Shown: positions 6,706 through 12,778 of the stretch, piece by piece
How the letters are laid out: each line of letters begins with the position of its first letter
Position numbering within the stretch: position 1 is the first letter of the stretch
Assembly: GCA_030835005.1 (NCBI GenBank)
Contig: JAUQWT010000093.1
Location: 1-12,778, forward strand
Direction of reading: 5' to 3'
DNA: 12,778 nucleotides
Source: Ignavibacteria bacterium
GTDB taxonomy: Bacteria; Bacteroidota; Ignavibacteria; Tepidaquicellales; OLB5
Notes under the pieces: generated by a model
Told to the model about the DNA's origin: nothing
Database searches by the model: none
Seen by the model: the letters and a program-made list of their open reading frames with translations, nothing else
Position numbers and translations under genes: made by a program

Positions 6706-7449
6706 TTACCCCGCCCAGATAAGCCCGTCAACAAATTCATAGAATTTATCCAGCCTGTACCACCCGGCTTTTCCATCCTCTGTTTTTATGTAATACCAAT
6801 CGCACATCATATCATACATATAATTCTCCTGTTCATTGCATGATGGAGTAATATCAGCCTTCACAATTGTTATCTTTGTTCCTGGTTTTAACACAGCAGA
6901 TACCTCAGAATCATCATACCTGTATTTTAACAGTCTGAAACTTTCTTTAACTGTTGCTTCCTGATTTACATCATAGAAATCTTCTTTTTCAAAAGTAAGC
7001 GTTTTATTTTTCGAATCAAACCTGTATTTGAATTTGATTCCCCAGAATCCCATCCATCCGTGCTCGGTCAGTATCTTATTTCCGGTTGATTCAACTCCAT
7101 AATTTCCCGGCAGTCTCCCGCATTCAACTATTTTTCCGTTTATGAATTGATAAAAATGCATATCAGCCTGGTCGCTTGAGCCGTAACCCTTTACTATGAC
7201 TTCTCGCAGATTGTCGTTTCTGTCCATATCTATGATTTGCAGATCAGAGCCATACCCTTCAACAAAAGTGCCCTCTGCCCTGGCATTGTTTATGGTCAAA
7301 ACAAACGGCGAGCTATCCTCAGTTTGCTTGAGATTTATCTTTTCATCACTGCCATCAAAGTTCAGATCAAAATAAAATGTTGTATCTTTTACTCCGGCAA
7401 AAAGAACGGAACAATTCAACACTAAAGCCAACAAAAATACTTTTTTCAT
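6706..7449 (-). CDS. Exported protein with Asp-rich repeats and C-terminal SH3-like domain, function unknown
   Basis: From the ATG at 7449 the protein has 247 residues and a clear signal peptide (MKKVFLLALVLNCSVLFA, cleavage likely after residue 18). The frame could extend to a TTG at 7476, but that would put nine charged residues before the signal peptide, and AAAGAAAATCT directly precedes the ATG. The N-terminal half has Asp-rich, VCBS/FG-GAP-like segments (DLNFDGSDE near 28-36 and IDMDRNDNLREV near 73-84), which may bind calcium. The C-terminal part (about 165-247) looks like a bacterial SH3 domain, with a CDWYYIKTEDGKAGWYRL core (216-233). Such domains often bind cell-wall or protein ligands. 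It follows the Nudix gene by about 50 bases and ends at an intrinsic terminator. I do not recognise a named family. Confidence 0.75.
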   Translation of the reverse strand: MKKVFLLALVLNCSVLFAGVKDTTFYFDLNFDGSDEKINLKQTEDSSPFVLTINNARAEGTFVEGYGSDLQIIDMDRNDNLREVIVKGYGSSDQADMHFYQFINGKIVECGRLPGNYGVESTGNKILTEHGWMGFWGIKFKYRFDSKNKTLTFEKEDFYDVNQEATVKESFRLLKYRYDDSEVSAVLKPGTKITIVKADITPSCNEQENYMYDMMCDWYYIKTEDGKAGWYRLDKFYEFVDGLIWAG

Positions 7450-7500
7450 AGATTTTCTTTGTTTTCTAACTTTCAATTATCTAATGTTATATATTATTTA

Positions 7501-8046
7501 TTATTTGTTAATTGCTAATTGTCTCTTCACCAGCGCCCACGCAGCAAGGGTCATACCGTCATAAATTTCATTACTGCTTATCATTTCTTCAATTTCTCCT
7601 GCTGAAAAGTTCAACAATTCAAATTCCTCAGAATCGTCTTTTTTATACTCACCGGATGGCTTTAAGTTCCTTGCAATGTAGACCTTACAGATTTCGTCTG
7701 TAACTCCGTTATACGGATTGAACTCTCCCGCATAACTTAATTCACCGTCATAACCTGTTTCCTCGATCAGCTCCTTGCGGGCCTCATTATCGTGATTATC
7801 CTGCTTCTTAACGCCTCCTCCCGGAAATTCAACACTGAGGCGGTCGTTAAGGTAGCGGTATTGCTTCACCATTATAATTCTCCCGTCCGGAAGAACAGGA
7901 ATAATGAATGCCGAGCCGTTAGTATGAACGTAATGGTATTCCCCTTTCCTGCCATTAGAATAAAGGTATTCGTCAACTATATAACTCCACCAGTTGTTCA
8001 CGAATTTGATCTCTGTTGTAAGTTTCTTCCAGCGGTCTAATTTCAT
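7501..8046 (-). CDS. Nudix hydrolase, ADP-ribose pyrophosphatase-like
   Basis: The 181-residue protein has the ADP-ribose pyrophosphatase type of Nudix fold: QYRY at 62-65, EFPGG at 73-77, the Nudix box at about 77-99, and a typical FNPYNGVTDE segment (109-118) after it. The metal-binding core is KELIEETGY (91-99). Compared with the consensus GX5EX7REUXEEXGU, the first Glu is Asp (D83) and the Arg is Lys (K91). Both changes are conservative, and E92, E95 and E96 are retained, so activity is plausible. Likely substrates are ADP-ribose or other nucleoside diphosphate sugars, which cannot be separated from sequence alone. It is followed on the same strand by the SH3-like exported protein and is divergent from the fatty acid hydroxylase gene. 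Confidence 0.88.
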   Translation of the reverse strand: MKLDRWKKLTTEIKFVNNWWSYIVDEYLYSNGRKGEYHYVHTNGSAFIIPVLPDGRIIMVKQYRYLNDRLSVEFPGGGVKKQDNHDNEARKELIEETGYDGELSYAGEFNPYNGVTDEICKVYIARNLKPSGEYKKDDSEEFELLNFSAGEIEEMISSNEIYDGMTLAAWALVKRQLAINK

Positions 8047-8073
8047 ATAAAATATTCTGTTATTTTCTTTGGA

Positions 8074-8105
8074 ATTGAAAATACTCTTAAATTTCTCTAA
8101 ATTTG
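8074..8105 (+). promoter_or_regulatory. Bacteroidota-type promoter (-33/-7) for the fatty acid hydroxylase gene
   Basis: TAAATTTG (8098-8105) matches the TAnnTTTG -7 box exactly. ATTG (8074-8077), 20 bases upstream, matches three of four bases of the TTTG -33 box. Transcription would start near 8112, leaving a leader of about 15 bases before the ATG at 8127. The -7 box covers the alternative TTG start at 8103, which argues against that start. Confidence 0.5.
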
Positions 8106-8126
8106 CGAATTAACATTATAAATAAA

Positions 8127-8837
8127 ATGGCAAAGTCGAAGTACGTATCTAACAAGAACGAAACTATACCGCTTTTCAAGAATCCATTTCTTGAGTACTT
8201 TTCGCACATCCATCCTGTTACTCCTGTGGTTGTTTTTGTCCCTGTACTTTTGGTCTGTGCATATTTCGGATTTCAAAGAGTACCGGTTATAAACGGCGTG
8301 ATCTCATATTTTGGCGGAATACTGCTGTGGACTTTAATTGAATATGTTATTCACCGCTGGGTTTTCCATTATGACCCTACGACCTTAACAGGAAAGAAGA
8401 TACATTTTCTTGTGCATGGCATTCACCATGATTATCCCCGCGACGCAACACGGCTTGTAATGCCGCTTCTTGTAAGTGTGCCTCTTGCAACATTTTTCTT
8501 TTACCTTTTCATGATGATATTCGGGAATTATTATCTTTTGGTCTTTTCCGGATTTGTTCTTGGTTATGTAAGTTATGATTCTATTCATTACGCAACACAT
8601 CACATAAATTTAAAAGGAAAAGTCGGCGGCTTTTTAAGATCTTACCATCTGCGCCATCATTACGAAGATGATCATACGGCTTATGGAGTTTCCAATCCTT
8701 TGTGGGATTATATTTTCAGGTCAATTCCAAGTTACATGATAGACCTGAACAAGGTTCCTGATATTGAAGTTGAGGCTAAACCTAAGCCTGATATTGAAGC
8801 CGCAGATAAGAATCTGGAGCAGCCGATTAAAGGTTAA
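8127..8837 (+). CDS. Membrane fatty acid hydroxylase (FA2H/Scs7-like, sterol desaturase superfamily)
   Basis: The 236-residue di-iron membrane enzyme is like those that 2-hydroxylate fatty acyl chains, for example in sphingolipids. The metal-binding histidines are in the expected order: HRWVFH (76-81), HFLVHGIHH (93-101), HYATHH (154-159), HLRHH (174-178) and H183, followed by GVSNPLWDYIF (187-197). Hydrophobic stretches near 31-49, 53-74, 110-133 and 135-150 suggest about four spans. I prefer the ATG at 8127 over a TTG at 8103 because the promoter's -7 box covers the latter. The C-terminal tail (about 211-236) is charged and carries a short duplication, PDIEVEAKPK then PDIEAADKN, which other family members would not need. 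The gene stands alone on the plus strand. The lipid substrate is not shown by the sequence. Confidence 0.88.
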   Translation: MAKSKYVSNKNETIPLFKNPFLEYFSHIHPVTPVVVFVPVLLVCAYFGFQRVPVINGVISYFGGILLWTLIEYVIHRWVFHYDPTTLTGKKIHFLVHGIHHDYPRDATRLVMPLLVSVPLATFFFYLFMMIFGNYYLLVFSGFVLGYVSYDSIHYATHHINLKGKVGGFLRSYHLRHHYEDDHTAYGVSNPLWDYIFRSIPSYMIDLNKVPDIEVEAKPKPDIEAADKNLEQPIKG

Positions 8838-8861
8838 GTTCTGCAGTAAATTGGAGTGTCA

Positions 8862-8889
8862 AAAAAGGAGGAATTGTTTCCTCCTTTTT
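8862..8889. terminator. Strong bidirectional intrinsic terminator
   Basis: A perfect 12-bp stem pairs 8862-8873 with 8878-8889 around a TTGT loop. The GC core is GGAGGAA/TTCCTCC, and A and T runs on either side supply a U-tract in both directions. It lies between the stop codons of the convergent hydroxylase and DUF1622 genes and can serve both. Confidence 0.9.
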
Positions 8890-8895
8890 AATTGC

Positions 8896-9228
8896 TTACA
8901 TGGCCTTCATTTCGTTGATCTCCTTGGTAAGGAAATAACTCATTGCTATCCTTATAGCAACAATGCCTCCAAGCTCAATCAATTCTTCACTTGTTGGCTT
9001 AAGGATTGTTTCAATTATATCAGCCGCTATTAAAAACTCAAGCCCCAGCAGAATATAGTACCCAAAATCCATACGTATCTTGTTCAGTGCATCAAGCCTG
9101 TACTTTCCGCTGAACCTGCCAAACTCATTCTTTAAGAACAACAGTATTGCGATCAGCCCGCCATAGATCATTATGGCAAAGCTGACAGCTTCAACACTCT
9201 TTGCGATATAATAGAAGATCTCCTGCAT
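8896..9228 (-). CDS. DUF1622 family small membrane protein
   Basis: The 110-residue protein has three predicted membrane spans (about 14-32, 55-76 and 82-100) and matches the DUF1622 family. Family-typical parts are the loop RLDALNKIRMDFGYYILLGLE (44-64), the second-span AADIIETIL (68-76) and the C-terminal RIAMSYFLTKEI (93-104). The function of the family is unknown. The gene follows the T9SS cargo gene on the same strand but is separated from it by an intrinsic terminator. A TATGTTTG box (minus strand, 9276-9283) matches the Bacteroidota -7 box and would give a leader of about 40 bases, though no good -33 box accompanies it. Its own terminator lies directly after the stop. Confidence 0.85.
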   Translation of the reverse strand: MQEIFYYIAKSVEAVSFAIMIYGGLIAILLFLKNEFGRFSGKYRLDALNKIRMDFGYYILLGLEFLIAADIIETILKPTSEELIELGGIVAIRIAMSYFLTKEINEMKAM

Positions 9229-9288
9229 GTATAAATGATATTATTTCACGGCAAATTAGTGATTATTATTCAAATCAAACATACAAAT

Positions 9289-9318
9289 AAAAAAAGCCCT
9301 ATGGAATTACCATAAGGC
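9289..9318 (-). terminator. Intrinsic terminator of the T9SS cargo gene
   Basis: On the minus strand GCCTTATGG and CCATAGGGC form a 9-bp stem with one G-U pair and a five-base loop (9296-9304 with 9310-9318). Seven T residues follow (A-run 9289-9295 on the plus strand). It lies 25 bases past the stop of the secreted protein gene. Confidence 0.85.
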
Positions 9319-9343
9319 CCTTTGAACTATTAAACTATCCGTC

Positions 9344-11218
9344 CTATTTTAAAAGCACCATCCTCTTCGTATCTATAAAACTTTCAGTCTCCATTTTATA
9401 GAAATACACTCCGCTGCTCAAATTTCCTGCATCAAAATTCACATTATATGCTCCTGCATCCAGTTCTTCGTTTACAAGTACAGCAACTTCTTTCCCTGCG
9501 ATATCATATACCTTCACAGTGACAAATCCGTGATCCGCAATTCGAAATCCGATATTTGTAACCGGATTGAAAGGATTCGGATAATTTTGCGAAAGTTCAA
9601 ATCTGACCGGAAATTGATTATTCACCAGCCCAATCGGGTCGCCTGAACATCCGCTTGCCGAATACATGTTATCCGGACCTTCTTCAGAATATATTAAAAG
9701 GCAGCTGTCATTATCAACATACCTGAACAGTGCTTTTGGAGCAATTTCATTTGCGGAAGAAAAGTAATTCATTTTTGAATTATGCGTAGTTGCCCCGGTA
9801 GAATTCACCGATATGTAATGAATGCTGTCTGTCGCTGCATCAGTTAAAAATGAAACGTAATGTGTATTACCGTCTCTGACTCCAACTATCTCAGGATGGT
9901 AGTTTACGTTTACCGGACTGCCCCAAAGCACACTTTCATTGAAAGCACCGCTGAAGTTCCCGAAATTTGACGAGCGGAACCATTTAACATTCCACTGGGC
10001 TGCATTTGGACTGGACTGCTTGAAGACACAGACAATTGAACCGTTATCATTGCCGTTTGATGAAAGCCTGCCATAGGTTTTAAATGCACCGGGCTCACTT
10101 CCGCCCGTGGGGCCAATTGATGAAGCTGGCGGATTTCCGTTGATATCAGCTTTTGCAAAGTAAAGCTTAGTGCTGTCAAGTCCACCTGAGTAAGATACAA
10201 TGACGGAATCAGAACCATTGTAAAAATACGCTATATCAGTGTAAACAGTACTCAAATAATTTGGATTTGGCGATACTTCTTTCCTGTTGAAAACCGGTTC
10301 CATAAAAGTTATTGATGGTGCCGCCGGAGAATATGGAGTTAAACATCTTGCATATTTCTGCGAATATACTCTATTTCCAAGTCCGTCGAGTGAATCGAAC
10401 GAACATGCAAAATAGAGATATGGTGTATTCAAATATCTCGCATTATCAGAAGTAACTCTCAGACCGTAGTATCTCTTGAGCGAATCTGCCCCGGGCCAGA
10501 CCATAATATTGGCAAAACTGCCGTTGATACTGGGCACTTGAAGTACAAAAGCCCCAACTGCCCATCTGGAAATATTACCAAGTCCGGTATTATATCTCTT
10601 ATATCCAAAAGTTGCCCACAGATATCTTTGCCCTGTGACATTTTCCATAAGCTCAAGATCCATATCATCGTATGTCAGTTCATCACCCGGGTTTAGGTTG
10701 CCCGAAACATAGGTCACCCAGCTTGCACCACCGTTATTGGTGTAACATACTTTCAGTGTATCAGGGCTTAACGAATCGGCAGAGTACATAATAACAGCCC
10801 ATATCCTGCCGGCATTGGCTCCTCGCTGTTCAATTGCTGCAGCAATACATTTCACTTTCCCTGCATTATTGTAAATTCTGGCATTGTTAACAAATTCTGT
10901 GCCGTTAGAAAATACTTCAGGTTTTTCAATGTATCGCAATACTCCGCCGTTTACTGGTGCCTGCATTGTTGAATTATTGCCTGTTAACTGTTCCAGCTCA
11001 AAGTTCAACTGAATTATTCGTGTAAGATTTGCAGTATTATCTTCGTGCTTCAAACGATTCAGCTCTTCTTCGATGCTTTTTTGCTTATCAGTTATAATTA
11101 GTCCTGAATTGAGGGCTTTTCGTTCAGTAACATCTTTATTGATATTCTTAGCGTAAATGCTTTCCCGGAGTAAAAGCACAACAAATACCAAAATAAAAAT
11201 GTAAACTAATTTTTTCAT
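9344..11218 (-). CDS. Secreted protein with type IX secretion sorting domain and beta-propeller-like body
   Basis: The 624-residue protein begins with a signal peptide (MKKLVYIFILVFVVLLLRES, cleavage probably after IYA at residue 23). A polar helical segment follows (about 32-82). The central body (about 100-530) is rich in Tyr, Asn, Ser and Gly and contains an Asp-box-like motif, TNNGGASWVTY (160-170), suggesting a sialidase/BNR-type beta-propeller; no catalytic residues are recognisable. Residues 539-624 are the T9SS type A C-terminal domain, starting RFELSQNYPNPFNP and ending in FIDTKRMVLLK, with FlgD-Ig-like strands between (VTVKVYDIAGKEV, SSGVYFYKME). This domain directs crossing of the outer membrane and is normally removed on surface attachment or release. 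An AAAGGA site sits 6 bases before the ATG. It is followed by an intrinsic terminator. Its ligand is unknown. Confidence 0.85.
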   Translation of the reverse strand: MKKLVYIFILVFVVLLLRESIYAKNINKDVTERKALNSGLIITDKQKSIEEELNRLKHEDNTANLTRIIQLNFELEQLTGNNSTMQAPVNGGVLRYIEKPEVFSNGTEFVNNARIYNNAGKVKCIAAAIEQRGANAGRIWAVIMYSADSLSPDTLKVCYTNNGGASWVTYVSGNLNPGDELTYDDMDLELMENVTGQRYLWATFGYKRYNTGLGNISRWAVGAFVLQVPSINGSFANIMVWPGADSLKRYYGLRVTSDNARYLNTPYLYFACSFDSLDGLGNRVYSQKYARCLTPYSPAAPSITFMEPVFNRKEVSPNPNYLSTVYTDIAYFYNGSDSVIVSYSGGLDSTKLYFAKADINGNPPASSIGPTGGSEPGAFKTYGRLSSNGNDNGSIVCVFKQSSPNAAQWNVKWFRSSNFGNFSGAFNESVLWGSPVNVNYHPEIVGVRDGNTHYVSFLTDAATDSIHYISVNSTGATTHNSKMNYFSSANEIAPKALFRYVDNDSCLLIYSEEGPDNMYSASGCSGDPIGLVNNQFPVRFELSQNYPNPFNPVTNIGFRIADHGFVTVKVYDIAGKEVAVLVNEELDAGAYNVNFDAGNLSSGVYFYKMETESFIDTKRMVLLK

Positions 11219-11249
11219 GATTTTCCTTTAATTATTAGTTTATAAAATA

Positions 11250-11269
11250 TCCCAAAAAAGCTTTTGGGA
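11250..11269. repeat. Perfect 8-bp inverted repeat in the leader of the T9SS cargo gene
   Basis: TCCCAAAA (11250-11257) and TTTTGGGA (11262-11269) are perfect inverted copies around AAGC, 31 bases upstream of the ATG on the minus strand. There is no clean T-run after it, so it is not a convincing terminator of yjbQ. It could be a 5'-leader hairpin or a protein-binding palindrome. Confidence 0.45.
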
Positions 11270-11392
11270 AATATCGAAAAATTCAAAGAATGGATGATTA
11301 TCCTGATTCATTGAGAATTTTTATCAAAACCGGAACAGAAGGCTTTTGTTAATATTATTGTGAGGGTTTGACTGAATTGTTATGCTCTACTG

Positions 11393-11424
11393 CAAAAATA
11401 TTATATTCCCATTAAAGTTACAAC
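11393..11424 (-). promoter_or_regulatory. Possible Bacteroidota-type promoter for the T9SS cargo gene
   Basis: On the minus strand TATTTTTG (11393-11400) matches TAnnTTTG exactly. GTTG (11421-11424), 20 bases upstream, matches three of four bases of the -33 box, the same spacing as the hydroxylase promoter. It lies at the end of yjbQ and would give a leader of about 168 bases that includes the 11250-11269 hairpin. In AT-rich DNA such a match can arise by chance. Confidence 0.35.
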
Positions 11425-11823
11425 CAAATTCCTGCTCCCGCCGTGATTGCGGTGTTCGCAAAGGTAGATACCCTGCCATGTCCCCAGATTCAATCTGCCG
11501 CCTGATACTGGTATCAAAAGACTGCTGCCTATGATAGAAGTCTTTATGTGAGAAGTCATATCGTCCGGTCCTTCAAATGTATGCTCATAATGATCAGCAT
11601 CCTCAGGAACCATCAGGTTGAAATGGGCTTCCATGTCAGTACGCACGGAAGGATCAGCATTTTCGTTGATAGAAAGCGAAGCAGATGTATGTTGGATAAA
11701 CACACTGCACAAACCGGAAGCGATCTCTTTCAGTTCGGGAATATGCTTCAGGACTTCATCGGTAACGATATGAAACCCTCTTGATCTCGGCTTCAATGAA
11801 AATTCTTTCTGAAAAACCTTCAT
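11401..11823 (-). CDS. yjbQ: YjbQ/UPF0047 family protein (secondary thiamine-phosphate synthase-like)
   Basis: The 140-residue protein is full length for the YjbQ/UPF0047 family. The diagnostic regions are FIQHTSASLSINENADPSVRT (42-62), the acidic EHTFEGPDDMTSHIK (80-94) and the C-terminal LGTWQGIYLCEHRNHGGSR (113-131), in which His, Glu and Arg are strongly conserved. E. coli YjbQ has been reported to show weak thiamine phosphate synthase activity, but the main role of the family is not settled. Its ATG overlaps the TGA stop of the small membrane protein gene upstream (ATGA), and AAAGG directly abuts the start, so translation is probably coupled. It is the last gene before a 182-base gap and the T9SS cargo. 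Confidence 0.92.
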   Translation of the reverse strand: MKVFQKEFSLKPRSRGFHIVTDEVLKHIPELKEIASGLCSVFIQHTSASLSINENADPSVRTDMEAHFNLMVPEDADHYEHTFEGPDDMTSHIKTSIIGSSLLIPVSGGRLNLGTWQGIYLCEHRNHGGSRNLVVTLMGI

Positions 11824-11957
11824 CCTTTGCCGTTTAGATTAAGCTTATCCTGCTTTTTCTTTTTTTCATCATCATAAGACGTTTTGATTATGAAAAAAAG
11901 ATAGGCAGCAAACATCAGGACTCCAAGAACAGCAAATATTAAAATAGCACCATCCAT
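11820..11957 (-). CDS. Small single-span membrane protein (45 residues), coupled to yjbQ
   Basis: An open frame from the ATG at 11957 encodes 45 residues: a short N-terminus MDGA, a hydrophobic span (about 4-24) and a cytoplasmic-type Lys-rich tail (25-45, including DDEKKKKQDK). The positive charges after the span predict N-out, C-in topology. The stop TGA overlaps the yjbQ ATG in an ATGA arrangement, the best evidence that it is translated. It starts 50 bases after the DUF1801 stop, so the genes probably form one transcript. No Shine-Dalgarno site is clear. A stretch this hydrophobic followed by a charged tail is unlikely by chance, but the length allows no family assignment. Confidence 0.65.
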   Translation of the reverse strand: MDGAILIFAVLGVLMFAAYLFFIIKTSYDDEKKKKQDKLNLNGKG

Positions 11958-12007
11958 AATGCTAAAATAAATAAGGTATAACGTAATAAACAGGTAAAAT
12001 CAAATAA

Positions 12008-12424
12008 TCACCACTTCTTGCTTTTGATATATTTTACTGATTCAGAGATAAGCTTTTTAAGGATTTTAATATCAATATCTTCAAGCTTTTTAACATATAA
12101 ACACGATACACCTGATTTATGCTTTCCAAGTTTCTTCAATAATTCCTTTTCATGCTTATTGTTGCAGAAGAGGTAAATTGAAAGCGCCGCCTTCCTGGGT
12201 GAAAACCCGGTCAAACACATCTCACCCTCATGCCCTGATGCGTATTTGTAATGGTAACTCCCGAATCCAATGATCGAAGGTCCCCACATCTTCGGTTCCT
12301 CCTTTGTGATCTTCTTCATCATTTCAAGCAGTTTAAATGAGTCTTCCCTCTTAGTCTTATCCGGTACAGAATTAATGAATTTTTCAACGCTTACTTTGGT
12401 TGGTTTGGTTTTTTGTTCAGTCAT
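12008..12424 (-). CDS. DUF1801 domain protein
   Basis: The 138-residue soluble protein belongs to the DUF1801 (YdhG-like) family. It shows the N-terminal VEKFINSVPDKTKREDSFKL segment (13-32), the diagnostic MWGPSIIGFGSYHYKY (46-61) and the GFSPRKAALSIYL strand (73-85). The C-terminus is Lys-rich and helical. Related proteins include small iron-chaperone-like and frataxin-fold members, but no reaction is established. It lies 48 bases after the DUF3592 gene and 50 bases before the small membrane protein gene, suggesting one transcript through yjbQ. Confidence in the family is good; the function is unknown. Confidence 0.85.
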   Translation of the reverse strand: MTEQKTKPTKVSVEKFINSVPDKTKREDSFKLLEMMKKITKEEPKMWGPSIIGFGSYHYKYASGHEGEMCLTGFSPRKAALSIYLFCNNKHEKELLKKLGKHKSGVSCLYVKKLEDIDIKILKKLISESVKYIKSKKW

Positions 12425-12472
12425 TGGGCTCAGAATTAGTTATTGAATTCTTATTTCAGATTGAAGTATGTT

Positions 12473-12778
12473 CTATTTCAATTTCAAAGGGCCAACTGCA
12501 TTAGATATAATCAGCATCAATACTGCAAAGATCAATTGAATGATCAAAAAAAGTGTTCCCAACCCCAACGTAAGCCATGCCGCATAATACAATCGGTTTT
12601 TCTTCCTCGCCGAGCGTGCCTTTTTCGGGTTACCGGGATCGTAATAAACAGCAGCAATGTCTCCCTTTTTATATTCAGGCGGATTGCTGGAAAATGGCTC
12701 GGTAAACTCAAATTCTATGCCGCTGATATCTTTGAACCTCACGCGCGGAGAATATGTCCCTGCCCCTGTTGAGCTTCC
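12473..12778 (-). CDS. DUF3592 family membrane protein (partial, N-terminus outside window)
   Basis: The frame is open through the right edge, giving 101 C-terminal residues. An internal GTG at 12742 could be taken as a start, but the preceding in-frame codons read GTYSPRVRF, which continues the conserved domain, so the true start lies outside. The pattern Y-P-V-F, then EFTEPFSSNPPEYKKGD and AAVYYDPGNPKKAR, is the signature of the DUF3592 domain. A C-terminal membrane span of about 25 residues follows (near 67-91 of the visible part). A second span at the missing N-terminus is expected for the family. Its role is unknown. It appears to head the DUF1801-small protein-yjbQ group. Confidence 0.75.
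   Translation of the reverse strand, partial: GSSTGAGTYSPRVRFKDISGIEFEFTEPFSSNPPEYKKGDIAAVYYDPGNPKKARSARKKNRLYYAAWLTLGLGTLFLIIQLIFAVLMLIISNAVGPLKLK

Noticed and set aside
7450..7476. TTG at 7476 as the start of the exported SH3-like protein
   Set aside because: It would put nine mostly charged residues before a normal MKK signal peptide; the ATG at 7449 gives a standard signal peptide with a purine-rich site in front.
8103..8126. TTG at 8103 as the start of the hydroxylase gene
   Set aside because: The codon lies within the TAAATTTG promoter box, and an ATG follows at 8127 where the sequence becomes protein-like.
12443..12772. 109-residue plus-strand frame near the right edge
   Set aside because: It is antisense to the DUF3592 gene, whose hydrophobic and DPGNP patterns are recognisable, and has no features of its own.
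1..12778. CRISPR array, tRNA, rRNA, insertion sequence or phage genes
   Set aside because: I found no regularly spaced repeats, cloverleaf sequences, transposase motifs or phage structural genes on either strand.

Overview
This is a chromosomal window from a moderately AT-rich, Gram-negative bacterium. A large secreted protein (9344-11218) ends in the SQNYPNPFNP-type C-terminal domain that directs export through the type IX secretion system. That domain is typical of the Bacteroidota/Chlorobiota/Ignavibacteriota (FCB) group, and the overall style fits Ignavibacteriota best. Weak or absent Shine-Dalgarno sites, several TTG starts and TAnnTTTG-type promoter boxes fit this placement. No rRNA, tRNA, CRISPR array, phage gene or transposase is visible.

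Left part (1-5019): an OpuC/ProU-type ABC importer on the minus strand, made of an ATPase followed by a fused substrate-binding/permease protein that runs off the left edge. It is divergent from egtB, an ergothioneine-type sulfoxide synthase. egtB converges on egtD, the histidine trimethyltransferase. EgtD makes the betaine hercynine and EgtB adds the sulfur, so the two central steps of ergothioneine synthesis are present. The neighbouring transporter belongs to the family that carries trimethylammonium compounds, which includes ergothioneine transporters. I read this as a possible ergothioneine 'make and move' locus. No egtA, egtC or egtE is visible. The gap between egtB and egtD holds three hairpins, and the ABC-egtB gap holds a palindromic repeat.

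Middle (5104-8837): a PAP2-family membrane phosphatase and a DUF2071 protein lie directly upstream of egtD on the same strand and may share its transcript. Above them is a minus-strand pair, a Nudix hydrolase followed by an exported protein with an SH3-like tail, closed by an intrinsic terminator. Divergent from the Nudix gene is a plus-strand membrane fatty acid hydroxylase of the FA2H/Scs7 type, with a recognisable Bacteroidota-style promoter.

Right part (8838-12778): all genes are on the minus strand. In order of transcription they are a DUF3592 membrane protein (cut by the window edge), a DUF1801 protein, a 45-residue single-span membrane protein overlapping yjbQ by ATGA, yjbQ itself (UPF0047), the secreted T9SS cargo with its own terminator, and a DUF1622 membrane protein. 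A strong bidirectional terminator separates the DUF1622 gene from the hydroxylase.
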